A program made the position numbers and the translations under genes. DNA of 64,000 nucleotides. Source: Cellulomonas sp. KRMCY2 (GTDB lineage Bacteria; Actinomycetota; Actinomycetes; Actinomycetales; Cellulomonadaceae). Positions 43,931 to 55,016 of this stretch are shown one piece after another. The stretch is from NCBI RefSeq assembly GCF_000526515.1, contig NZ_JAGF01000001.1, positions 806,001 through 870,000 of the forward strand, written 5' to 3'. The notes beneath the pieces are model-generated. The model searched no databases. It worked only from the letters and a program-made list of their open reading frames with translations, and was not told the DNA's origin. Position 1 is the first letter of the stretch. Every line of letters begins with the position of its first letter.

Positions 43931-44894
43931 CGTGCGTCAGGGGCTCGTCGTGTGTCAGGGGCCCGTCGTGCGTCAGGGGCTCGTCCGACAGCCGGCCCGC
44001 GAGCACCGCATCAGCCACCGCCCGGCCCGTGGCAGCTCCGCTGACCACCGACTGGGCGCAGTACCGGAGCCAGTGCGCCAGCCCCTCGGCGGTGCCCGTC
44101 GCGAAGCCGGCCGCGGCGGCGAGGTACACGTTCGGCTCCCCCGCCCACCGCGCCTCCGGCACGACGACGCCGACCGGGTCGACGCCGCCCGCGGTCAGCA
44201 GGTGTCGGAACACCGCCCTGGCGACCGGACCGTTCCCGCGATCGAACGGCCGGAGCGCGAGCAGCTCGCCGTGCGCCACGGCCGCCAGGACCAGGGCAGG
44301 GACCTGCGGCGGGAGCGGCTCGGCGATCAGGTCGGCGAGCAGGGTCAGCCGCGCAGCGAGCTCGGCGCCGGACGGCGCGCCGCCCAGCCCGCGCAGGTCC
44401 TGGGGCGCACCGTCGGCTCGCGGCCGCCCGGCCGTGTCATCCGATGCGGGTGCCCCGCCGGAGCCGGCGGTCCCGCCGGAGCGGGCTGCCGCGCGAGAGC
44501 CTGCCGCCCCGATCGCCGTCGCGGCGACGTGCAGGCGAGCCAGCAGCTGGTTGAACGGGACGGGGCCGGTGGCCCGGACCGCACCGGGGGCCGCCATCAG
44601 CCGCTCGACCTCGGCCTGCACCCGGAGTGCTGCGAGCACCGCGACGACGTCGGGCCCCGATGGTGTCCCGACGGCCCCGCGGGCCAGGTCACGCACCACG
44701 TCGAGCGGCAGCCGGACGCCGTCGACGACAGCGCCGGCGTGCGCGCACCGCACGCCCGCCTCCGTCCTCGCCACGAGCCACTGCCGGCGCAGCGCGCGGT
44801 GCCAGCGCAGCTCCTCGCACGCGGTGCGCGCCTGCGCGACGGCATCCGCCACACCGTCCATCGAGGTCAGGGCATCGAGCGGGTGGCTGGGCAC
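43914..44894 (-). CDS. Fic-domain-like protein with degenerate catalytic motif
   Basis: A 326-residue protein. The core LLALRPFDRGNGPVARAVFR aligns with the Fic motif HPFx(D/E)GNGRxxR, but the catalytic His is replaced by Arg and the Arg after GNG by Pro. AMP transfer by the standard mechanism is therefore doubtful. The N-terminal helical part (LRWHRALRRQWLVARTEAGV) is conserved in what I know of this actinobacterial family, often labelled oxidoreductase. A disordered Ser/Ala/Gly-rich insert (about 150-185) and a C-terminal repeat of EPLTHD/GPLTHD units (18-bp DNA repeat at 43932-43985) are added. GTG 44894 (VPSHPLDALTSMDGV) is the likeliest start. SCO3559 occupies this place in Streptomyces. 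Confidence 0.72.
   Translation of the reverse strand: MPSHPLDALTSMDGVADAVAQARTACEELRWHRALRRQWLVARTEAGVRCAHAGAVVDGVRLPLDVVRDLARGAVGTPSGPDVVAVLAALRVQAEVERLMAAPGAVRATGPVPFNQLLARLHVAATAIGAAGSRAAARSGGTAGSGGAPASDDTAGRPRADGAPQDLRGLGGAPSGAELAARLTLLADLIAEPLPPQVPALVLAAVAHGELLALRPFDRGNGPVARAVFRHLLTAGGVDPVGVVVPEARWAGEPNVYLAAAAGFATGTAEGLAHWLRYCAQSVVSGAATGRAVADAVLAGRLSDEPLTHDGPLTHDEPLTHDDGAP
43932..43985. repeat. Coding tandem repeat, 18 bp unit, three copies
   Basis: GTGCGTCAGGGGCTCGTC units at 43932, 43950 and 43968, within the 3' end of the Fic-like gene. Confidence 0.85.
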
Positions 44895-44967
44895 CGGCCC
44901 AGCGTAGGCGGGTCGACTGTCGGCTCCGGTCGCCCGCACGTGCGCCGGTCTGGGCACAATGGCTGCC

Positions 44968-46395
44968 ATGAGCTCAACGCCGAGTGTCTCGTCGTCCATC
45001 ACCATCCGCCTCGAGGTCCAGGCCCGGCCGACGGCGGTCAGCGAGCTCACCACCGCGATCGAGCATGCCGGCGGGATCGTCACGGCGCTGGACGTCACGA
45101 CGTCGGGACACGAGCGCATCGGCGTCGACGTGACCTGCGCGACCCGCGGCGAGGAGCACGCGGCGGAGATCGTCGAAGGGCTGCGCCTCCTGACCGGGGT
45201 CACCGTCGGCCGGGTCAGCGACCGGACGTTCCTGATGCACCTGGGCGGCAAGCTCTCGATCGAGTCGAAGGTGCCGATCCGCAACCGGGACGACCTGTCG
45301 ATGATCTACACGCCCGGCGTCGCGCGGATCTGCGAAGCCATCGCGGCGCGGCCCGCCGACGCGCGCAACCTGACGATCAAGCGCAACACGATCGCAGTGG
45401 TCACCGACGGCACAGCGGTCCTGGGGCTCGGCGACATCGGGCCGCTGGCGGCGCTCCCGGTGATGGAGGGCAAGGCGGCCCTCTTCAAGCGCTTCGCGGA
45501 CATCGACGCGTTCCCGATCGCGCTGGACACCACCGACGTCGACCGGATCGTCGACACGGTGTGCGCGATCGCGCCGGTCTTCGCCGGGATCAACCTCGAG
45601 GACATCTCCGCGCCCCGCTGCTTCGAGATCGAGCGACGGCTGCGCGAGCGCCTCGACATCCCGGTCTTCCACGACGATCAGCACGGCACGGCGATCGTCG
45701 TGCTCGCCGCCCTGACGAACGCGCTCAAGGTCGTCGGCAAGGATCTGGGGACGGTGCGCATCGTGCTCTCCGGTGCGGGGGCAGCCGGCACCGCCGTCCT
45801 GAAGCTGCTGCTGGCCGCCGGGGCGAAGGACGTCGTGGTCACCGACATCGCCGGGGTCGTGCACCTGGCGCGCCCGGGTCTGCACGAGTCGCTGCGGTGG
45901 ACCGCCGAGCACACCAACCCGCGCGGTGCGACGGGCACCCTGCCCGAGGCGCTCGCCGGGGCCGACGTGTTCATCGGCGTGTCCGCGCCGGACATCCTGA
46001 CCGGGGACGACATCGCGACCATGGCGCCGGACTCGATCGTCTTCGCGATGGCCAACCCGCGCCCGGAGGTGGACGCGGACGACGCCGCGCAGCACGCTGC
46101 GATCGTCGGCACCGGCCGGTCGGACTTCGCCAACCAGATCAACAACGTGCTCGCGTTCCCCGGGGTGTTCCGCGGGCTGCTCAACGCGCAGTCCCACCGC
46201 GTGACGACGGACCTGCTGCTGGCCGCCGCCAGGGCACTGGCCTCGGTGGTCAGCGACGACGAGCTCAACCCGACCTACATCGTGCCGAGCGTCTTCAACC
46301 CGGAGGTGACCCCGAGGGTCGCTGCGGCCGTCGAGAAGGCGGCCAGGGCAGCCGCCGGCCCGCCACCTGCCGAGCCCGTGGCACCGGCGGTCTGA
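44968..46395 (+). CDS. NAD(P)-dependent malic enzyme with N-terminal ACT domain
   Basis: A 475-residue enzyme that decarboxylates malate to pyruvate. An ACT-type regulatory domain ([20 protein letters not shown]) occupies the first 80 or so residues. The malic core follows: the Tyr in [13 protein letters not shown], Lys in [11 protein letters not shown], the metal site [10 protein letters not shown] / [15 protein letters not shown] and [12 protein letters not shown]. The NAD site is [19 protein letters not shown] 44959 and 44968 are both possible; the latter starts the conserved head. Amino-acid or acetyl-CoA effectors would be expected at the ACT domain. It converges with the flavin oxidoreductase gene. 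Confidence 0.93.
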   Translation: MSSTPSVSSSITIRLEVQARPTAVSELTTAIEHAGGIVTALDVTTSGHERIGVDVTCATRGEEHAAEIVEGLRLLTGVTVGRVSDRTFLMHLGGKLSIESKVPIRNRDDLSMIYTPGVARICEAIAARPADARNLTIKRNTIAVVTDGTAVLGLGDIGPLAALPVMEGKAALFKRFADIDAFPIALDTTDVDRIVDTVCAIAPVFAGINLEDISAPRCFEIERRLRERLDIPVFHDDQHGTAIVVLAALTNALKVVGKDLGTVRIVLSGAGAAGTAVLKLLLAAGAKDVVVTDIAGVVHLARPGLHESLRWTAEHTNPRGATGTLPEALAGADVFIGVSAPDILTGDDIATMAPDSIVFAMANPRPEVDADDAAQHAAIVGTGRSDFANQINNVLAFPGVFRGLLNAQSHRVTTDLLLAAARALASVVSDDELNPTYIVPSVFNPEVTPRVAAAVEKAARAAAGPPPAEPVAPAV

Positions 46396-46442
46396 CCTCG
46401 CTGCCCGCCCCGCGCGTCGCCCCGGTCAGCGCGTCGCCTAGG

Positions 46443-47528
46443 TCAGTGCCAGGCGCCGCGGACGTACTGCGGCTGCCACGGCGCGCTGCCGCTGGTCGCG
46501 ACGGGCAGCCCCAGGTCGTGCGCCGCGCGCAGCGGCCACCGCGGGTCGCGCAGGGCGGCCCGACCCATCATCACGACGTCCGCGTCGCCGGCGGCAAGGA
46601 TCTGCTCGGCCTGCTCGGCCGAGGTGATCAGTCCGACGGCCGACACCGGCACCCGGGCTCCCGTCCGCACGGCCCTGGCGGCCGGCACCTGGTAGCCCGG
46701 TCCGAAGGCGATCGGGGCCGGCACGTTCCCACCGGTGGACACGTCGACCAGGTCGACGCCGTGCGCCGCGAGGTCCGCGGCGACCCGGGTGCTCTCCGCC
46801 ACCGTCAGTCCGCCGTCGGTCCAGTCCGTCGCCGAGATCCTGGTGAGCAGCGGACGGTCGTCCGGCCAGACGGCCCGCACCGCGTCGACGACCTCGAGGA
46901 GCAGCCGTGCGCGGTTCTCCAGCGGCCCCCCGTACCCGTCGGTACGCAGGTTGGACAGCGGCGAGAGGAACTGGTGCAGCAGGTACCCGTGGGCGGCGTG
47001 GATCTCGACGACGTCGAACCCTGCCCGCAGGGCGCGGGCGGCGGCAGCGGCGAAGTCGCCAGGGACCCGGGCGATCTGCTCGCGGGTGAGCTCGGTGGGC
47101 GCCGCAAGACCCGGGAAGGCAACGGCCGACGGCGCCACGCTCACCCAGCCGCCGTCGTCGACCGGCACGCTGCCCTGGGTCGGCGACCACGGTCGATACG
47201 TGGCGGCCTTCCGGCCCGCATGCGCGAGCTGGACGCCGATCGGCGTCCCCCGCTCGTGCACGAAGTCGGTGATCCGTCGCCAGGCGTCGACCTGGACGTC
47301 GTCCCACAACCCCACGTCCTGCGGGGTGATCCTGCCCTCGGGGACGACGGCCGTGGCCTCGGCGAGCATCAGGCCGAACCCCCCGGAGGCCAGGCCGCCC
47401 AGGTGCACGAGGTGCCAGTCGCCCGGCACACCGTCGACGGCCGAGTACTGGCACATCGGGGCGAGCCAGATCCGGTTGGCGAACGTCGCCCCGCGCAGCG
47501 TCAGGGGTTCGAAGAGGTGTGGGGTCAC
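46443..47528 (-). CDS. NADH:flavin oxidoreductase, YqjM-type old yellow enzyme
   Basis: A 361-residue FMN enzyme that reduces activated C=C bonds. Features: LAPMCQYSAVDGVPGDWHL (the Cys typical of the thermophilic-like/YqjM class), VQLAHAGRKA, VEIHAAHGYLLHQFLSPLSN (substrate-binding His pair), TDGYGGPLENRARLLLEV and ADVVMMGRAALRDPRWPLRA. GTG 47528 (VTPHLFEPLTLRG) is used; the upstream TTG adds four residues. Physiological substrate unknown; likely in oxidative stress or xenobiotic defence. Confidence 0.93.
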   Translation of the reverse strand: MTPHLFEPLTLRGATFANRIWLAPMCQYSAVDGVPGDWHLVHLGGLASGGFGLMLAEATAVVPEGRITPQDVGLWDDVQVDAWRRITDFVHERGTPIGVQLAHAGRKAATYRPWSPTQGSVPVDDGGWVSVAPSAVAFPGLAAPTELTREQIARVPGDFAAAAARALRAGFDVVEIHAAHGYLLHQFLSPLSNLRTDGYGGPLENRARLLLEVVDAVRAVWPDDRPLLTRISATDWTDGGLTVAESTRVAADLAAHGVDLVDVSTGGNVPAPIAFGPGYQVPAARAVRTGARVPVSAVGLITSAEQAEQILAAGDADVVMMGRAALRDPRWPLRAAHDLGLPVATSGSAPWQPQYVRGAWH

Positions 47529-47583
47529 GGATGGTCCCAACCCGCCGGGCCGGGCCGATGTTCCGGCCCGGCCACGACAGGTG

Positions 47584-47763
47584 TCAGGAGAAGAGCGACG
47601 CGGCCTTGATGGCCGTCATGACGATCCCGTAGCTGAGCAGGCCGCCGACGATGCCCCACAGGCTGAGGGCCATGATCCGCACCGGCACGGCGGGGCGCAC
47701 GGCAATCGTCCGCTCGGCCGTCACGGTGCCGTCCTCGACGGCTTCAGTCAGGGTCACAGCCAT
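47584..47763 (-). CDS. Small membrane protein, MFS transporter small subunit
   Basis: A 59-residue protein read from ATG 47763 to TGA 47584. It starts MAVTLTEAVEDGTVTAERTI and has one hydrophobic segment (ALSLWGIVGGLLSYGIVMTA) near the C-terminus, ending KAASLFS. It starts two bases after the stop of the OFA transporter gene, on the same strand, so it is translated with it. Short single-helix companions of OFA-type MFS proteins are known as MFS transporter small subunits; this fits in size, topology and location. Its role, stability or activity of the transporter, is unproven. Confidence 0.8.
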   Translation of the reverse strand: MAVTLTEAVEDGTVTAERTIAVRPAVPVRIMALSLWGIVGGLLSYGIVMTAIKAASLFS

Positions 47764-47765
47764 GG

Positions 47766-49154
47766 TCAGGACTCCTTCGTAGCGGTGCCGACGAGAACGA
47801 GCGCCTCGGCCGGCGTGGCGATGGTGGCGCCCGCATCGGGCTCGTGGTGATCCTCGTGGACCGGCTTGACCAGCATGTTGGCGACGAAGCCGACGAGCAG
47901 GAGGCAGGCCATGACGACCATGGACGGGATGTAGAGCGCCGAGCCGTCGAGCCCCGCCTCACGGCGGCCGTCGACCATCGTGTTGACGATCAGCGGTCCT
48001 GCGACACCTGCTGCCGACCAGGCCGTCAGCAGCCGGCCGTGGATGGCGCCGACCTCGAGCTTGCCGAACAGGTCCTTGAGGTAGGCGGGGATCGTCGCGA
48101 ACCCACCGCCGTAGAAGGAGACGATGAAGAAGGTCACCGTGACGAACAGGGCAGTGGCGGTGTCACCGGCTACCGCGAGCAGCGTGTAGAGCATCGCGCC
48201 GACACCCAGGTACATGGCGTACGCCTGCTTGCGGCCGATCCGGTCGGACAGGGTGGACCAGCCGAACCGCCCACCCATGTTCGCCAGCGAGAGCAGGCCG
48301 ACGAAGCCGGTCGCGGTCGCCTCGGTCACGGTGTTCGGGAAGAAGTCCTGGATCATCGGCTTGGCGTCCTCGAGGATGCCGATGCCGGCTGTCACGTTGA
48401 CGAACAGCACGATCCACAGCAGGTAGAACTGGGGCGTCCGGACGGCGTTGCGGACCCGCACGTCGGCGTGAGTCTGCATCGACCCCTTCTTGATCGACGG
48501 TACCCAGCCCGCCGGCGCCCAGCCCGGGGCGGGCAGCCGGATCACCGTGGCGCCGGCCGCCATCAGCACGCCGTAGATGGCGGCGAGGGTCAGCAGGGTC
48601 GGCACGAGGGCGTCGACCGGGTCGGCGCCGTAGCTGTCGAGGAGCTTCTGGGTCAGCGGGGCTGCGACGAGCGCGCCACCGCCGAAGCCCATGATCGCCA
48701 GGCCGGTCGCGAGACCCGGGCGGTCGGGGAACCACTTGATGAGGGTCGAGACCGGGGAGATGTACCCGATGCCAAGACCCATGCCGCCGATCACGCCGTA
48801 GCCCAGGTAGACGAGCCAGAGCTGGCCCAGGTGGACGCCGAGCGCGGCGACCAGGAAGCCCGTGACCCAGAAGAACGCCGACAGGACCATCGCCTTGCGC
48901 GGACCGTTGCGCTCCATCCACACGCCGCCGAAGGCAGCCGAGAGGCCGAGCATGACGATCGCGATCGAGAAGATGACGGCGATCGGCGTGCCGACCCCGG
49001 TCTCCGGGAAGAACTTCTGGATCAGTGGGTCCTTGAGGACCGAGAAGGAGTAGACCTGTCCGATCGACAGGTGGACGGCCAACGCTGCCGGCGGGACGAG
49101 CCAGCGGTTGAAGCCGGGCGGGGCAATCGTGCGGCTTCGATCCAGCAAGTTCAT
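47766..49154 (-). CDS. OFA-family MFS transporter (oxalate/formate antiporter-like)
   Basis: A 462-residue, 12-helix transporter. It begins PPAALAVHLSIGQVYSFSVL and has the OFA signature block GYGVIGGMGLGIGYISPVST with LIKWFPDRPGLATGLAIMGF. The large cytoplasmic loop (LPAPGWAPAGWVPSIKKGS) and FYGGGFATIPAYLKDLFG are also diagnostic. It probably moves a small monocarboxylate such as formate, acetate, pyruvate or oxalate. ATG 49154 (MNLLDRSRTI) follows AAGGA; the upstream frame is out of domain. Co-transcribed with the 59-residue protein. Nearby malic enzyme and Acs make a carboxylate role plausible. Confidence 0.9.
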   Translation of the reverse strand: MNLLDRSRTIAPPGFNRWLVPPAALAVHLSIGQVYSFSVLKDPLIQKFFPETGVGTPIAVIFSIAIVMLGLSAAFGGVWMERNGPRKAMVLSAFFWVTGFLVAALGVHLGQLWLVYLGYGVIGGMGLGIGYISPVSTLIKWFPDRPGLATGLAIMGFGGGALVAAPLTQKLLDSYGADPVDALVPTLLTLAAIYGVLMAAGATVIRLPAPGWAPAGWVPSIKKGSMQTHADVRVRNAVRTPQFYLLWIVLFVNVTAGIGILEDAKPMIQDFFPNTVTEATATGFVGLLSLANMGGRFGWSTLSDRIGRKQAYAMYLGVGAMLYTLLAVAGDTATALFVTVTFFIVSFYGGGFATIPAYLKDLFGKLEVGAIHGRLLTAWSAAGVAGPLIVNTMVDGRREAGLDGSALYIPSMVVMACLLLVGFVANMLVKPVHEDHHEPDAGATIATPAEALVLVGTATKES

Positions 49155-49366
49155 CAGGGGTCCTTCCAGGTGGGGGGCCCATGGTGGCCGTCGCTGGTCA
49201 ATGGTCGCGGGGCGAGGCGACGAGGGTGCAGGACCTTGGTCTGCCGGGCTGGTCACGGCGGGTGGATCCGCGCTCCGCTGGGCGCGCGCCCGCAGAGCGG
49301 CGGCGCTACCTTGGCAGTCAGGTCCCGGCGCCGCCAGGGAGCAGCTGGAAGTGACAGGAGCCTGAC

Positions 49367-50404
49367 ATGTCAACGCCTACGTCCCGTGAGCCCGACGAGC
49401 GCGACACCTCGGTGCCCCCGCTCGCGGAGCCGTCGCGAGACGGGCCTCTGCACACCGGGCAGCCGAGCCCCGCGGCCCCACCGGCTCCACCCCTGCAGGC
49501 CCCGTCCGGGTCGCCGGCCCCGCCGACCCAGGGCCCGCCGCCCCCGCCCACGCAGGCCGAGCACGTCGCGCCGCGGCCGTACCCCGCGACACCGAGCGCC
49601 TACGTCACGCCGACCTCAGCCCTGCCCGGGACGCCGCCCACGGCGGCCCCCGCACAGGTACCCACCGCGGCTGCACCGGCGGCCCCCGCCGCAGCACCGG
49701 CCGGCGCCCTTCCCGTCGTCCCGCCCGCCGTGCCGGAGACGCGCCGGAACCTGCGGGCCGACCACGCCACCGGTGCGCACGAGCACGGCGACGAGGCGGT
49801 CCCTGAGCTGCCCGAGCCACCCGGCAAGCCCGGCATCGCCCGCCACCTCGTGGGCTTCCTGCTCGGTCTGGTCCTGACCCCGGTGGCCCTGCTCCTGACC
49901 GGGATCGGCACGGCGCGGATGGCAGATCTCGTCGGGACCGACAGCCCGCTCACCGACGCCCTGGGCCTGACGCTGCTCGTCGTCGGCGCCCTGCTGCTCG
50001 CGGTCATCGTGCTGCTCGGTGTCTGGTCGCCGACGGTCCCGATCACTGGCGGTCTCGTCTGGGGAGTCTGCCTCGGCGTGGCCTACCTCGTCGTGCCGGC
50101 TGCCCTCGACGACACGGTCGAGGCGCTGTCTGCCGACCGGGTCGTGCCCGCTGCCGTCGACCAGCTGACCGAGGGCGCCATGAGTGGCCAGCTCGTCGTC
50201 ACGGGCATCCTGCTGCTCACGGCCGGTCTCGCCACGGCCATCGCGCGGCGGATCGGCCGTCGGTGGGCCGAGGGCGTCGCGACAGCTGAGGCAGCCCAGG
50301 CGGACGCCGCCCGCGCCGAGGCCGCTCGCGCCGAAGCAGCTCGCGCCGAGGCAGCCCGGACCGCCGCCGGACCGACGTCCGGCCCAGGTCACACGGCCCC
50401 CTGA
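49367..50404 (+). CDS. Proline-rich membrane protein of unknown function
   Basis: A 345-residue protein. The first 150 residues are disordered, Pro/Ala/Thr-rich and then acidic (HGDEAVPELPEPPGKPG). Four hydrophobic helices follow: FLLGLVLTPVALLLTGIG, GLTLLVVGALLLAVIVLLG, a middle one at GGLVWGVCLGVAYLVVPAA, and LVVTGILLLTAGLATAIA. The C-terminus carries AEAAR repeats (heptad-like, five units). The plan is common in actinobacteria but I do not recognise a named family. ATG 49367 has a weak GGAGC site. It lies divergent from the transporter and 114 bases before acs. Confidence 0.7.
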   Translation: MSTPTSREPDERDTSVPPLAEPSRDGPLHTGQPSPAAPPAPPLQAPSGSPAPPTQGPPPPPTQAEHVAPRPYPATPSAYVTPTSALPGTPPTAAPAQVPTAAAPAAPAAAPAGALPVVPPAVPETRRNLRADHATGAHEHGDEAVPELPEPPGKPGIARHLVGFLLGLVLTPVALLLTGIGTARMADLVGTDSPLTDALGLTLLVVGALLLAVIVLLGVWSPTVPITGGLVWGVCLGVAYLVVPAALDDTVEALSADRVVPAAVDQLTEGAMSGQLVVTGILLLTAGLATAIARRIGRRWAEGVATAEAAQADAARAEAARAEAARAEAARTAAGPTSGPGHTAP

Positions 50405-50518
50405 CGCGTGGTCACCACGGACCAAGGTCCCGCCTGAGCCGAGTTGTGCCTACGATCCGAGGGCACCGACGACACCGGTGCGACCGCCCGCACCACTGAC
50501 GCTGCGCCCGGAGGACTC

Positions 50519-52555
<2,037 letters not shown>

Positions 52556-52604
52556 CCGTCCCGCACTCCGCCTCCCCCGGTGTGTCGCACCGGGGTCGCC
52601 GACC

Positions 52605-52700
52605 GCGTCACGGTGTCGGTCAGAAGGCGCGTCACGGTGTCGGTCAGAAGGCGCGTCACGGTGTCGGTCAGAAGGCGCGTCACGGTGTCGGTCAGAAGTC
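52605..52700. repeat. Tandem repeat, 24 bp unit, four near-perfect copies
   Basis: Four copies of a unit starting GCGTCACGGTGTCGGTCAGA lie between the convergent acs and flavin monooxygenase genes. The last copy includes the stop codon of the latter (52692). Confidence 0.95.
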
Positions 52701-53810
52701 GAGCAGGCGGCGGAGGTTGCGGACCGCCTGACGGCCGGACCGGTTGGCTCCGACGACGCTCGCGCTCGGCCCGTAGCCGACGAGCTGGATGCGGGCGTCG
52801 GCGACGACCTGCGGCCCGTCCATCACGATCCCGCCGCCGCGCGCCCGCAGCCGCAGCGGCGCCAGGTGGTCCAGCCCCGGCCGGAACCCGGTCGCCCACA
52901 GCAGCACGTCCGCCGCGAGGTGCTCGGGAGCCGGCGGCACGTCGCGCGGCGCCCACGTGACGCCGTCCGGCACGATCCGCTCGAACATCGGCAGCCGGTC
53001 GAGGACGCCACCGGCCAGCCCGGTCCGGGTCTCCGGGGTCATCGGCAGGCCGGTCACCGAGACGACGCTCTGCGGCGGCAGGCCGGCCCTGGTGCGCGCG
53101 TCGACCTCGGCCACCGCGTCCCGCCGCGCGTCCTCGTCGAGCTCGGCGTGGACGAACGCCGGTGGCCGCCGGGTGACCCAGGTCGTGCTCGTGACCGCGG
53201 CGATCTGCAGCAGCAGCTGGACGGCCGACGTCCCGCCACCGACGACGACGACGTGCTGCCCCGTGAAGTCCGCCGCGGTCCGGAAGTCGCGCACGTGCAG
53301 CTGTCGGCCACGGAAGGCCGCCCGTCCCGGGTAGGCGGGCCAGAACGGCTTGCGCCACGTCCCGGTCGCGTTGACCACGGCCCTGGTGAACCACGTCCCC
53401 CGGTCCGCCTCGACCGCCAGCAACCCGCCGTGGGGGCCGCCCGGCGTCGGTGCACCGTCGTCGTCGGCGTCGGCCTCACCCGGCTCCGCCTCGCGTACCG
53501 AGACCACCCGTACGGGTCGCTCGACCGGGAGGCCGAAGGCACGCTCGTGATCGGCGAAGTACGCGCTGACCGCGACGGACGCCCGCTCGTCCGGGTCGAG
53601 CCGGGGGATCGGCAGGCCGGGCAGCGCGCTCAGGCCGTGCGCGCGTGCCATCGTCAAGGAGTCCCAACGGTGCTGCCAGGCACCGCCGGGGCCCGGGGCG
53701 TCGTCCAGGACGACGAACCCGGTGTACGGGGCGAGGCCGGCGCGCCCGAGATGGTAGGCCGCCGAGAGCCCTGCCTGCCCAGCCCCGACGACGACGACAT
53801 CCACCCGCAC
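52692..53810 (-). CDS. Flavin-containing monooxygenase-like FAD/NAD(P)-binding oxidoreductase
   Basis: A 372-residue two-dinucleotide enzyme. The FAD site is VVVVGAGQAGLSAAYHLGRA and the NADPH site VVVVGGGTSAVQLLLQIA. The signature LLWATGFRPGLDHL (ATG motif) and GGAWQHRWDSL are typical of class B flavin monooxygenases related to CzcO/YhiQ-type proteins. GTG 53810 (VRVDVVVVGAGQAG) is chosen with GGAGG upstream; ATG 53840 would add ten basic residues. Possible substrates are organosulfur or amine compounds; not determinable. Confidence 0.88.
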   Translation of the reverse strand: MRVDVVVVGAGQAGLSAAYHLGRAGLAPYTGFVVLDDAPGPGGAWQHRWDSLTMARAHGLSALPGLPIPRLDPDERASVAVSAYFADHERAFGLPVERPVRVVSVREAEPGEADADDDGAPTPGGPHGGLLAVEADRGTWFTRAVVNATGTWRKPFWPAYPGRAAFRGRQLHVRDFRTAADFTGQHVVVVGGGTSAVQLLLQIAAVTSTTWVTRRPPAFVHAELDEDARRDAVAEVDARTRAGLPPQSVVSVTGLPMTPETRTGLAGGVLDRLPMFERIVPDGVTWAPRDVPPAPEHLAADVLLWATGFRPGLDHLAPLRLRARGGGIVMDGPQVVADARIQLVGYGPSASVVGANRSGRQAVRNLRRLLDF

Positions 53811-53959
53811 AGCACCCAGCTCCCTCCGGCGCCCCGGCATCGGGCAGGCCCTGTGTCAGGAAGCGCACATCTCTCCTGAGTGCATCGACCACCGGTCGCC
53901 GGACCTCAAGGCGGCGATCGGGTGACCCGCGCGCGGACACGTCGTGATGGGATGGGCCC

Positions 53960-54952
53960 ATGGCCGAGTCGGACGCCGCACCGGGGACCCGTCAGATCAC
54001 CCGTCGCGGCCTGCTTCCCGCCGTGACGGCGGACGCCGTGCGCGCGCTGGCCGTCGAGGTCGCACGCGCCGACGGCGTCGAGGCCTTCGGCGAGCAGACC
54101 CTGCTCAACCTGCTCGACCCGCAGGTCACGGTCGTGCACGTGCTGGTCACCGACGCGGGCGCGGAACCGGGTCTCGAACCGGGCGCCCAGCCGGCCGAGC
54201 TGGTCGGCTACGCCCAGGTGGACCTGTCGGTGACCGGGACGTGCACAGCCGAGCTGGCCGTCGCGCCGCGTGCCCGGGGCCGCGGTCTCGGCGCTGCGCT
54301 GCTCACCGCCGTGCTCGACGCCGCCCGGGCGAACGGCGTCGAGCGACCGGCGATCTGGGCGCACGGCCACCTCCCCGGCGCGACGGCGCTGGCGACCAGG
54401 GCCGGCCTGGCGGTGACGCGCGAGCTGTGGCAGATGTCCCTCGACCTGCCGGGCAGCCCCACGGGCGACGACCCCACCGGCGATCGTCCCGTGCCGAGCC
54501 CCGCACCGGTGCCGGTGCCGGACGACATCGTGCTGCGCCCGTTCGTCGTGGGCCAGGACGAGGCGGCCTGGCTGACGGTCAACGCGCGGGCCTTCGCCGA
54601 CCACCCCGAGCAGGGCCGGCTGACCCGCGACGACCTGGCGGCCCGCGAGCGCGAACCGTGGTTCTCCGCCGACGACCTGCTCCTCGCCGAGCGCGCCGGG
54701 CGGCTGGTGGCGTCGGTGTGGATGAAGGTCGAGCCGGGCAGCGACACCGGCGAGCTCTACGTTCTCGGCGTCGATCCCGACGCCCAGGGCCGCGGGCTCG
54801 GGCGGCTGCTGACCGCTGCGACGGTCGACCATCTCGCCGCCAGAGGGCTGCGGCGCGTGGTGCTGTACACGTCGCCGCAGAACGCCGGCGCCGTCCGGAC
54901 CTACCTCGCGGCTGGCTTCGAGACCTCCCGGGTCGACGTCCAGTACCGGTGA
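53960..54952 (+). CDS. mshD: Mycothiol synthase (tandem GNAT)
   Basis: A 330-residue protein made of two GNAT domains. It catalyses the last step of mycothiol synthesis, acetylation of Cys-GlcN-Ins. The first CoA loop is [20 protein letters not shown]; the second [20 protein letters not shown], with [20 protein letters not shown] at the end of the second domain. The second domain, with the better loop, is the active one in known MshD. ATG 53960 ([18 protein letters not shown]) is natural. A Pro/Asp-rich linker ([19 protein letters not shown]) joins the domains. This gene confirms an actinomycete with mycothiol. Confidence 0.93.
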   Translation: MAESDAAPGTRQITRRGLLPAVTADAVRALAVEVARADGVEAFGEQTLLNLLDPQVTVVHVLVTDAGAEPGLEPGAQPAELVGYAQVDLSVTGTCTAELAVAPRARGRGLGAALLTAVLDAARANGVERPAIWAHGHLPGATALATRAGLAVTRELWQMSLDLPGSPTGDDPTGDRPVPSPAPVPVPDDIVLRPFVVGQDEAAWLTVNARAFADHPEQGRLTRDDLAAREREPWFSADDLLLAERAGRLVASVWMKVEPGSDTGELYVLGVDPDAQGRGLGRLLTAATVDHLAARGLRRVVLYTSPQNAGAVRTYLAAGFETSRVDVQYR

Positions 54953-55016
54953 CCCACCCCACCGGTCGAGCCCGCCCGACTCCCGGTGTTCGCCTTCTGG
55001 TGCAACGATGCTTCCC

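Noticed and set aside
46438-47454. Overlapping 338-codon frame inside the old yellow enzyme gene
   Set aside because: Arg/Gly-rich shadow frame on the same strand; the enzyme frame contains every expected motif.
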